This document shows positions 1 to 5,217 of a DNA stretch of 5,947 bases, in pieces. Source of the stretch: Geodermatophilaceae bacterium (GTDB lineage: Bacteria; Actinomycetota; Actinomycetes; Mycobacteriales; Geodermatophilaceae); NCBI GenBank assembly GCA_013811805.1, contig JACCUM010000214.1:1-5947 (forward strand), in the 5' to 3' direction. The position numbers were made by a program, and so were the translations under genes. Every line of letters begins with the position of its first letter. The stretch's first letter is position 1. The notes beneath the pieces are model-generated. The model had not been told where the DNA came from. It saw only the letters and a list, made by a program, of their open reading frames with translations, and did no database searches.

Positions 1-1309
1 CCGGTTTGGTCGACGTCACGCCGGGCAGCGGGCTGATCATGATTCCGCCGGTCTCGGTCTGCCACCAGGTATCCACGATCGGGCAGTTGTCGCCGCCGAT
101 GTGCTCGCGGTACCACATCCAGGCTTCTGGGTTGATCGGTTCACCGACGCTGCCCAGCAGCCGCAGTGAGGACAGGTCGAACTCGGCTGGGATCTCCGCG
201 CCCCACTTCATGAAGGTCCGGATCGCCGTCGGCGCGGTATAGAGCAGCGTCACCCCGTAGTTCTGCACGATCTCCCAGAAGCGGCCCTTGTGCGGGGTGT
301 CCGGCGTGCCCTCGTACATCACCTGGGTCGCGCCGTTGGACATCGGCCCGTACACGATGTAGCTGTGCCCGGTGACCCAGCCGATGTCGGCGGTGCACCA
401 GAACACGTCGGTCTCGGCCTTGTGGTCGAAGACCGCGTGGTGGGTGTACGAGGTCTGCGTCAGGTAACCGCCGGAGGTGTGCAGGATGCCCTTGGGCTTC
501 GCGGTGGTTCCTGACGTGTAGAGGATGAACAGCGGGTGCTCGGCGTCAAAGGCTTCAGCCTCGTGCGTGTCCGGCTGCCGGTCCACGACGTCGTGCCACC
601 ACAGATCACGATCGTCGTTCCACTCGACGTCCTGGCCGGTACGGCGTACGACCACAACCCGCTCCACCGGTGATCCGTCGGCGTCAGCGGCAGCGTCCAC
701 ATTGGACTTCAGCGCGCTCGCCGACCCGCGCCGGTAACCGCCGTCGGAGGTGATCACGAACTTCGAGCCGCAGTCGTCGATCCGGTTGCGCAGGCTGTCC
801 GGGGAGAAGCCGCCGAAGACGACGGAGTGCGGTGCGCCGATCCGGGCACAGGCGAGCATCGCGATCGCCGCCTCGGGAATCATGGGCAGGTAGATCATCA
901 CCCGGTCGCCGGTGGCAACTCCCAGCTCGGTCAACGCGTTGGCGGCCTTGCATACCTCGGCGGTCAGCTCGGCGTACGTGATCGAGCGCTTGTCCCCCGG
1001 CTCACCCTCGAAGTGGATGGCGACCTTGTCGCCGCGCCCAGCCGCCACGTGGCGGTCGAGGCAGTTGACCGCAACGTTGAGCTTCCCGCCGAGGAACCAC
1101 TTCGCGAACGGCGGATCCCAGTCCAGCGTGGCGTCCCACTTCTGCGCCCACTCGAGCCGCTCGGCCTGCTTCTCCCAGAACGCCAGCCAATCCGCTGCCG
1201 CCTCGTCATATGCGTCCTGATGGACATTGGCCTGTGCGCGAAAACCCCGGGGCGGGTCGAAGTGCCGGGTCTCATGACTCAGGTTGGACAGGGCCGGATT
1301 CTCGGACAA
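1..1309 (-). CDS. acs: Acetyl-CoA synthetase (AMP-forming), C-terminus cut off by window edge
   Basis: Cytoplasmic adenylate-forming enzyme converting acetate, ATP and CoA to acetyl-CoA, AMP and PPi. I translated 436 residues. The family is about 650 long, so roughly 215 C-terminal residues are missing, including the mobile lid domain with the catalytic, acetylatable Lys. Visible landmarks are the N-terminal AcsN-type segment (FWEKQAERLEW near residue 50), LPMIPEA and SVVFGGFSPDSLRNRI, the P-loop-like A3 motif YTSGTTAKPKG at residues 264-274, GWVTGHSYIVYGP, and DTWWQTETGG around 413-422. The last contains the Trp that selects acetate over larger acyl groups. The start is TTG at 1309. An in-frame TGA lies four codons upstream, and GAGGAG sits 5 nt before the TTG. 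It is divergent from the next gene. The family assignment is secure; only the missing end is unseen. Confidence 0.97.
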   Translation of the reverse strand, partial: MSENPALSNLSHETRHFDPPRGFRAQANVHQDAYDEAAADWLAFWEKQAERLEWAQKWDATLDWDPPFAKWFLGGKLNVAVNCLDRHVAAGRGDKVAIHFEGEPGDKRSITYAELTAEVCKAANALTELGVATGDRVMIYLPMIPEAAIAMLACARIGAPHSVVFGGFSPDSLRNRIDDCGSKFVITSDGGYRRGSASALKSNVDAAADADGSPVERVVVVRRTGQDVEWNDDRDLWWHDVVDRQPDTHEAEAFDAEHPLFILYTSGTTAKPKGILHTSGGYLTQTSYTHHAVFDHKAETDVFWCTADIGWVTGHSYIVYGPMSNGATQVMYEGTPDTPHKGRFWEIVQNYGVTLLYTAPTAIRTFMKWGAEIPAEFDLSSLRLLGSVGEPINPEAWMWYREHIGGDNCPIVDTWWQTETGGIMISPLPGVTSTKP

Positions 1310-1314
1310 CGGAT

Positions 1315-1320
1315 CTCCTC
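1315..1320 (-). promoter_or_regulatory. Ribosome binding site deciding the acs TTG start
   Basis: On the minus strand GAGGAG is followed by ATCCG and then TTG (1309-1307). An in-frame TGA just upstream excludes a longer protein, and no ATG or GTG follows in frame for many codons. The Shine-Dalgarno sequence and the stop together make the rare TTG initiator the only reasonable choice. Confidence 0.75.
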
Positions 1321-1344
1321 AGCTCTTAGTGCACTGGACTACCG

Positions 1345-1350
1345 AACCTA
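1345..1350 (-). promoter_or_regulatory. Possible -10 box for acs
   Basis: TAGGTT on the minus strand fits the actinobacterial TANNNT -10 pattern and lies 35 nt upstream of the TTG start, which leaves a leader holding the Shine-Dalgarno sequence. No convincing -35 hexamer stands 16-19 nt further upstream (GGCGAC is the closest). The match is short enough to occur by chance. Confidence 0.3.
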
Positions 1351-1427
1351 CCGACGCCCCGCCCGCAGTCGCCATGAGTGCGCGGCCAGCGGTGTTCTGG
1401 TGGCGCCGAAAGCACGGCAAGGCGTCG

Positions 1428-1433
1428 TACGGT
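1428..1433 (+). promoter_or_regulatory. -10 box for a probable leaderless transcript
   Basis: TACGGT (TANNNT) is followed by six bases, ggtgac, and then GTG at 1440. A -10 box 6-7 nt before an initiator with no good Shine-Dalgarno sequence is the usual layout of leaderless actinobacterial genes, where transcription starts on the first base of the start codon. No clear -35 is visible. The same arrangement recurs at 1993-2007, before the next gene. Confidence 0.45.
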
Positions 1434-1439
1434 GGTGAC

Positions 1440-1940
1440 GTGACCGCAGCAGGCGCGCCCAGTGAGGAGCTGCTGGACTCCGCCGAGCGTGAGGTCACGC
1501 CGGTGCCGCGGCCCTGGATCCTGCCCCTCGTGGTGATCCTCCTCGCGGCAGTCGGGGTGTTCGGCTTCCAGGCGCTGCAACCAGACCCGATCACCGAGCC
1601 TCGACAGACCTCGCCGACCAGCCAGCCTGCCGCAGCCGATCCCTCCCTCGTCGATGCCTCGGCCCGTCGGCTGTACGGCGAGATCGAGCCGACCGGCGCG
1701 CAGAGCTTCTCCTCGGCGGTGCGGGCCGCCACAGAGGTGGTCCAAGCACTTTGCCGTACGGACATCCCGAGCTGGGCGGCAAGCCTGGTCAGCTCCGACG
1801 ACAGCTACGACCGAGCCGTCTTCCTGATGTCACCGGCTAACCGCGCCTTCGGGACATTTGTCGTTCAGGTGGAACTCAGTTGGACCGTCGACCACTTCTC
1901 CTACGCAGCGGTGGCCGGACACGTCGAGCGCTGTGTGTGA
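1440..1940 (+). CDS. Single-pass membrane protein of unknown function with two extracytoplasmic Cys
   Basis: I do not recognise a family. From GTG 1440 it encodes 166 residues: an acidic N-terminal tail (1-23), one hydrophobic helix at about 26-46 (WILPLVVILLAAVGVFGFQA), a Pro/Thr/Ser/Gln-rich linker (about 48-70), then a roughly 95-residue domain predicted to lie outside the membrane. That domain has only two cysteines, C105 (ALCRTD) and C165 next to the C-terminus, which could form a disulfide. The frame is open further upstream, with ATG 1374 and ATG 1284 as alternatives, but neither has a Shine-Dalgarno sequence and the second overlaps acs. GTG 1440 is chosen because a TANNNT box lies six bases before it. 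In M. tuberculosis this slot, as I recall, holds Rv3668c, an oppositely oriented protease that this protein does not resemble. It is real by position, codon bias and membrane topology. Confidence 0.72.
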   Translation: MTAAGAPSEELLDSAEREVTPVPRPWILPLVVILLAAVGVFGFQALQPDPITEPRQTSPTSQPAAADPSLVDASARRLYGEIEPTGAQSFSSAVRAATEVVQALCRTDIPSWAASLVSSDDSYDRAVFLMSPANRAFGTFVVQVELSWTVDHFSYAAVAGHVERCV

Positions 1941-1992
1941 GCGCGTGGGCCGGAACTGCGAGAGCTCTGGTACGAAAGGATCGAGCGCGCCC

Positions 1993-1998
1993 TAGACT
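1993..1998 (+). promoter_or_regulatory. -10 box for a probable leaderless transcript
   Basis: TAGACT (TANNNT) is followed by six bases, gctcgc, and the GTG at 2005. There is no Shine-Dalgarno sequence directly before that GTG. The hexamer, the six-base gap and the GTG initiator match the layout before the preceding gene, so transcription probably begins on the start codon. If so, the holin-like gene has its own promoter and does not depend only on read-through. Confidence 0.45.
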
Positions 1999-2004
1999 GC
2001 TCGC

Positions 2005-2517
2005 GTGACTATGAGCTCGCCTGCATCAAGTTCGCCTACCTCGGGTTCGTCTGCTTCGTCGGTGCACCCGGGTCCACTCGATGGCCAGGCCAGACAGGGT
2101 GGCCGGCCGCAGCAGCCGATCGGCGCGCTGTTCGGCACCGCTAGTGAGCACATGTCGACGCTGATCCGCGGTGAGGTGGAGCTGGCCAAGGCCGAGATCA
2201 CCACGTCTGCCAAGCGGGGTGGGATCGGCGCGGGAATGTTCGGCGCCGCCGGCGTGATTGCGCTGTTCTCGGTGGTTTTTCTGTTCATCGCCCTCGCCGA
2301 GGGCCTGGTCGCCCTCGGTTTGCCGCGGTGGGTGTCCTACCTCATCGTCTGGGCCTTCTTCGTCGCGATCGCCGGGCTACTCGCCCTCATCGGCATGCGC
2401 ATGCTGAAGAAGGTCAAGGCTCCCGAGCGGACCATCGAGACCCTCAAGGACTCCAAGGAACTGCTCTCCCGCCAGGCTCCTGGCCAGCGCAGTCCCGGGA
2501 TCGCCCGCACACCGTGA
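2005..2517 (+). CDS. Two-helix membrane protein, Actinobacterial Holin-X / Phage_holin_3_6 type
   Basis: The 170-residue protein corresponds in position and length to M. tuberculosis Rv3669. The N-terminus (3-20) is low-complexity Ser/Ala/Pro. A charged amphipathic stretch at about 47-72 (LIRGEVELAKAEI and following) comes before two hydrophobic helices at about 74-100 and 109-133, joined by a short GLPRW turn. A basic/acidic tail (MLKKVKAPERTIETLKDSKELL) follows. This architecture is typical of the chromosomal family called a putative holin. The name is historical, as no lysis role is established and no phage gene lies nearby. Start GTG 2005 is chosen for the upstream TANNNT box; ATG 2011 is two codons further in. 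The next gene follows after 42 nt in the same frame, suggesting cotranscription. Function is unknown; linkage to the membrane protease MarP suggests an envelope role, which is inference. Confidence 0.88.
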   Translation: MTMSSPASSSPTSGSSASSVHPGPLDGQARQGGRPQQPIGALFGTASEHMSTLIRGEVELAKAEITTSAKRGGIGAGMFGAAGVIALFSVVFLFIALAEGLVALGLPRWVSYLIVWAFFVAIAGLLALIGMRMLKKVKAPERTIETLKDSKELLSRQAPGQRSPGIARTP

Positions 2518-2551
2518 CGTGACCCCGTACGACTGCTCAACTGCGTCACGG
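2512..2551 (+). repeat. Inverted repeat bridging the holin-like stop and the ephE start region
   Basis: CCGTGACG (2512-2519) pairs perfectly with CGTCACGG (2544-2551), leaving a 24-base loop, and two G-T pairs could extend the stem inward. The left arm contains the TGA of the holin-like gene, and the right arm ends 8 nt before the ephE GTG. No T-run follows, so it does not look like a simple terminator. It may be an mRNA hairpin affecting ephE translation, or chance. Confidence 0.35.
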
Positions 2552-2559
2552 CGCGCTGC

Positions 2560-3498
2560 GTGATGATGCACCCGCGCCGGGCTGACCGACCCGACGCCAG
2601 TTCGGTCCTTCTGGCCGGCCCGTGGGTGCACAACGACTATTCGACCAACGGCGTCCGGCTCCATGTCGCTGAGGCTGGCAGCGGTCCGTTGATCCTTCTG
2701 CTGCACGGCTTTCCGCAGTTCTGGTGGACTTGGCGACATCAGATCGTCGCGCTCGCCGATGCCGGATACCGGGTTGTGGCGCCAGATCTGCGTGGTTACG
2801 GGGCCAGCGACAAGCCGCCGCGCCCGTACGACGTGATGACGACAGCCGCCGACATCGCCCGCCTGGTGTCGGCGATGGGAGAACGCGAGGCCACCCTCGT
2901 CGGGCATGACCTCGGTGGCAGCGTGGCCTGGACGGTGGCGCGGTTCCGGCCCGATGTCATAGCTCGGCTGGTGATCCTGTCCGCGCCGCATCCGCGCCGG
3001 TGGCGAGCGGCACTGGTCAGTGACTTCAAGCAGATCGGGGCCAGCAGCCACGTCTTCGGGTTTCAGACGCCGCGGATCCCCGAACAGCGGCTGACTCGTG
3101 ATGGAGCGGTCGAGGTCGGCCGGCTGATGACCGAATGGGCAGGGGAACGCTGGGCGTCCACTGTGGACTTCGCTGAGGCGCGAGAGCGGTATCAACAAGC
3201 CATGCTGATCCCGCAGGCCGCGTACGGGGCGCTGGAGCACTACCGCTGGGCCGTACGCTCGCTCCCACGGCCCGACGGCGTGCGGTACACCCGGCGGATG
3301 TCGATCCCAGTCGGGATGCCGACGCTGCAACTGCACGGCGCCCAGGACTCCTGCATTCTCCCGACGACTGCTCAGGGATCAAGTCGGTACGTCTCCAGTA
3401 CCTATGAGTGGCAGACGATTTCACACACCGGGCACTTCCTGCCCGAGGAGGTCCCGGACCTGGTGACCGGGGAGATCCTGCGCTGGATCAAGAGCTGA
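2560..3498 (+). CDS. ephE: EphE-like epoxide hydrolase / alpha/beta hydrolase
   Basis: The 312-residue alpha/beta hydrolase has the epoxide hydrolase arrangement. The oxyanion-hole motif HGFP is at 49-52, followed by a Trp-rich strand. The nucleophile elbow is GHDLGGS with D117, where Asp rather than Ser makes it epoxide hydrolase- or dehalogenase-like. The acid is probably D263 (HGAQDS) and the catalytic base H292 (HTGHFLPEE). The reaction would be hydrolysis of an epoxide to a diol through an ester on D117; the natural substrate is unknown. One lid tyrosine is present at Y228 (LEHYRW). The other expected lid position, before FGFQTP, is H164. The start is GTG 2560, the first possible initiator after the preceding TGA apart from a CTG, with ATGs at 2563 and 2566 as alternatives. 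No Shine-Dalgarno sequence precedes any of them. The position between an Rv3669-like gene and convergent marP matches M. tuberculosis Rv3670. Confidence 0.9.
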   Translation: MMMHPRRADRPDASSVLLAGPWVHNDYSTNGVRLHVAEAGSGPLILLLHGFPQFWWTWRHQIVALADAGYRVVAPDLRGYGASDKPPRPYDVMTTAADIARLVSAMGEREATLVGHDLGGSVAWTVARFRPDVIARLVILSAPHPRRWRAALVSDFKQIGASSHVFGFQTPRIPEQRLTRDGAVEVGRLMTEWAGERWASTVDFAEARERYQQAMLIPQAAYGALEHYRWAVRSLPRPDGVRYTRRMSIPVGMPTLQLHGAQDSCILPTTAQGSSRYVSSTYEWQTISHTGHFLPEEVPDLVTGEILRWIKS

Positions 3499-3510
3499 GC
3501 GCGGTCAGCT
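3493..3510. repeat. Inverted repeat formed by the two convergent stop regions
   Basis: AGCTGA (3493-3498, end of ephE) and TCAGCT (3505-3510, end of marP read on the plus strand) are perfect complements separated by six bases, gcgcgg. Both genes end in AGC TGA, so the dyad follows from the tail-to-tail layout. The stem is only 6 bp and no T-run follows on either side, so a bidirectional terminator role is weak. Confidence 0.35.
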
Positions 3511-4683
3511 AACGCAAGGCCCGGAATCGACCTCGCTGCTCGACGATGCGCCCTGGTCAGCGGCGGCAGCGACCTGCCCGGCCGACAGTGCATACCCGGT
3601 CGACGGGTCATCGATGGCCGACGCGAACACCACGCCGAGCACAGAGCCGTCCACGTCCAGCAGCGGCCCGCCGGAGTTACCCGAGCGGACCTGTCCGAAC
3701 AGCGAATACACCTCGCGTGACACGGTGGCGTCAGCCCGGAAGTTCGGACCCCGGATCTCACTCAGATCGCGGATCCGAGCGGCACCGACCTGCAGATCGC
3801 CGCCCCCCGGGTAACCCATGATGATCGCGTCAGCCCCTGAGTTGCGCGCTGTCGTCGCGAGGGTCAGCGGCACCTGCGGCAGGCCGGGGACGGCAAGTAT
3901 GGCGATGTCGAGCTGCTCGTCGACGTAGACGATCCTCGCCTCGTACTGCTCGCCCTCGGCCAGCACGCTCGGATCGTCAACACCAGCCAGCACATGGGCA
4001 TTGGTCATCACCCGCTCGTCGGCGTACACGAAACCCGAGCCGTTGATCCCCCGGGCACAGCTTGGCGCCTGCCCGCTGACTTTCACCACCGACCCGCTGA
4101 CCTGGCTCACCACCGGGTTGGACATCAGCGCCTCGTCCGGCGCGGCTACGGCGGGAACGACCGTCTGGGTGAGCGGATCCAGGACATCGGGTAGGCCCTG
4201 TCGGTCCAGCGATTCGCGCAACGATTGATAGAGCGTACGAACCGGATCCGGAACCGTCCCGTCCACGGCCTGCAGGATCTGGGACTGGCGTACCTGGCTG
4301 GACAGCGTCGGGAACGGGGATGCGGCCAGCGGTGTTGCCACGATCCAGGCCACCAGCAGCACGGTGAGCGCGGACAGGACCGTCCCCAGTACGGAGTCGA
4401 CGACTCGGGCCGGGCGCCAGGTCACCACCTGCCGCAGTCTCGTGCCCAGCAACCCGACCGCGAACTGCCCGAGGCCGGCGAGCCCGAAGACGACGAACAG
4501 CGCGAGAACCACGCGAACGACCGCGTCGTCGGTGGCCGCCGTTGCCAGCGGACCCGCTATCTGGGCGCCGAGGACGATGCCGAGCAGAAAGCCGAAAAAG
4601 GAAAAGGCCGAGGTGATCAGGCCGTGCCGATAGCCGTTGACGGCGAAGACCAGCGCGAAGGCCACGATGATCAGGTCGACCAT
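3505..4683 (-). CDS. marP: MarP-like membrane-anchored serine protease (CvpA-type membrane domain plus trypsin-like domain)
   Basis: From ATG 4683 the protein has 392 residues. Four hydrophobic helices at about 2-18, 25-47, 54-80 and 97-118 form a CvpA/colicin V production-like domain. After a linker comes a chymotrypsin-fold protease domain from about 195. The triad is H230 (TNAHVLAG), D259 (DEQLDIAIL) and S337 in GNSGGP. C209 (APSCARG) and C390 (GPCVS) fall where M. tuberculosis MarP has its C214-C395 disulfide, and no PDZ domain follows. MarP (Rv3671c) is a periplasmic protease required for acid resistance and intracellular survival of M. tuberculosis, and it processes the hydrolase RipA. 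TTG 4701 would give 398 residues, close to MarP's 397, with His/Asp/Ser at 236/265/343. Neither start has a clear Shine-Dalgarno sequence. ATG is preferred because CvpA-type proteins often begin with a short M-x-D lead. Confidence 0.94.
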   Translation of the reverse strand: MVDLIIVAFALVFAVNGYRHGLITSAFSFFGFLLGIVLGAQIAGPLATAATDDAVVRVVLALFVVFGLAGLGQFAVGLLGTRLRQVVTWRPARVVDSVLGTVLSALTVLLVAWIVATPLAASPFPTLSSQVRQSQILQAVDGTVPDPVRTLYQSLRESLDRQGLPDVLDPLTQTVVPAVAAPDEALMSNPVVSQVSGSVVKVSGQAPSCARGINGSGFVYADERVMTNAHVLAGVDDPSVLAEGEQYEARIVYVDEQLDIAILAVPGLPQVPLTLATTARNSGADAIIMGYPGGGDLQVGAARIRDLSEIRGPNFRADATVSREVYSLFGQVRSGNSGGPLLDVDGSVLGVVFASAIDDPSTGYALSAGQVAAAADQGASSSSEVDSGPCVS

Positions 4684-4731
4684 GTCAGCCCAGCCCGGCA
4701 ACAGGGGAAGTTTGGTGCGTACCTAACGTCG

Positions 4732-4759
4732 CAGGGGTCCCCTGAGTCGGTTCGCCGAC
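4732..4759 (-). repeat. Two adjacent hairpins in the cupredoxin-marP gap
   Basis: Read on the minus strand, 9 bp after the cupredoxin stop comes GTCGG-CGAA-CCGAC (4759-4746, 5-bp stem, tetraloop). After one base follows the near-perfect palindrome CAGGGGACCCCTG (4744-4732). They occupy the middle of the 84-bp gap before the marP ATG. There is no T-run after them, so a classic terminator is not supported. They could be an attenuating or processing structure, or the palindrome could be an operator for marP. Confidence 0.4.
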
Positions 4760-4767
4760 GGGGGCGA

Positions 4768-5217
4768 TCATGCGGCGACGGTCATCACGCCGGTATGGCC
4801 GAGCGCTTCGTGGAAGGAGCAGATGAAGGCGTACTCCCCCGGCGTGCTGATGCTGAACTCGATCGTGTCCGACTCGGACGGGGCGACCACCGGTACCGAT
4901 TCGGCGATGTCACTCGGGTTAGGCCCCGGCGGGAAGGCCAGGCTGTGGGTCAGCTGTACGGCCAAGTTGTCCAACGTGATCCGCACCTGGCCCGGCAGCA
5001 CGGTGAACGCGGCTGGTACGAAGCGGTAGTCGTCCGAGGACACCAGCGTCATGGCTTGAACGCCATCCGGACCCACGGTCACGTCACCTGCCGCGTTCCC
5101 CCGGTCGGGCTCCTGCGGCTCGGGGCTTGCGCCGCAGCCGCTGAGCGAAGCCACCAGGACGGCGGTCGCGGTCAAGGCGAGGGCCACGCAGCGATGCCGA
5201 GGAACCAGCACCTTCAC
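4768..5217 (-). CDS. Cupredoxin-domain lipoprotein with a His in the axial ligand position
   Basis: From GTG 5217 the protein has 149 residues. A basic start (KVLVPRHR) and a hydrophobic stretch (11-25) lead to the lipobox LSGC with C28, so it should be exported and lipid-anchored outside the membrane. A short acidic/Pro linker comes before a single cupredoxin domain (about 46-149). Likely metal ligands are H91 (QLTHSLAF), C133 and H136 in CSFHEALGH, and H141. Blue copper proteins usually have Met at C+8; here it is His, and the only Met nearby is M145 (C+12). The function is probably electron transfer or copper handling; the partner is unknown. The start is set by GGAG (5226-5223) 5 nt upstream and by GTGA overlapping the NUDIX stop, which implies translational coupling. 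A longer frame from 5277 is rejected because it would hide the signal peptide. Family confident, chemistry inferred. Confidence 0.9.
   Translation of the reverse strand: MKVLVPRHRCVALALTATAVLVASLSGCGASPEPQEPDRGNAAGDVTVGPDGVQAMTLVSSDDYRFVPAAFTVLPGQVRITLDNLAVQLTHSLAFPPGPNPSDIAESVPVVAPSESDTIEFSISTPGEYAFICSFHEALGHTGVMTVAA

Noticed and set aside
827..1438. 203-residue plus-strand frame opposite the acs 5' end
   Set aside because: It is antisense to well-conserved Acs sequence and extends through the divergent promoter region, with no motif of its own.
1284..1439. N-terminal extension of the unknown membrane protein to ATG 1374 or ATG 1284
   Set aside because: Neither ATG has a Shine-Dalgarno sequence, the longer one overlaps the acs start, and the extension would cover both putative promoters. 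GTG 1440 fits a leaderless start.
1310..1439. CRP-type operator (TGTGA-N6-TCACA) controlling acs
   Set aside because: Acetate genes are often CRP-controlled and I looked for this dyad in the divergent region. Only isolated GTGAC half-matches occur, without the paired arm at the right distance.
1961..1968. Perfect 8-base palindrome AGAGCTCT before the holin-like gene
   Set aside because: It is short, does not extend into its flanks and has no second copy nearby, so chance is the simplest explanation.
2005..2517. Prophage lysis cassette suggested by the holin-like name
   Set aside because: No endolysin, portal, capsid or integrase gene is present, and the neighbours are a conserved chromosomal set. 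The family is widespread on actinobacterial chromosomes.
2377..3336. 319-residue open frame on the minus strand opposite ephE
   Set aside because: It lies opposite an alpha/beta hydrolase with an intact catalytic triad, and its translation is His/Arg/Pro-rich without recognisable motifs. It is the usual antisense open frame in G/C-rich DNA.
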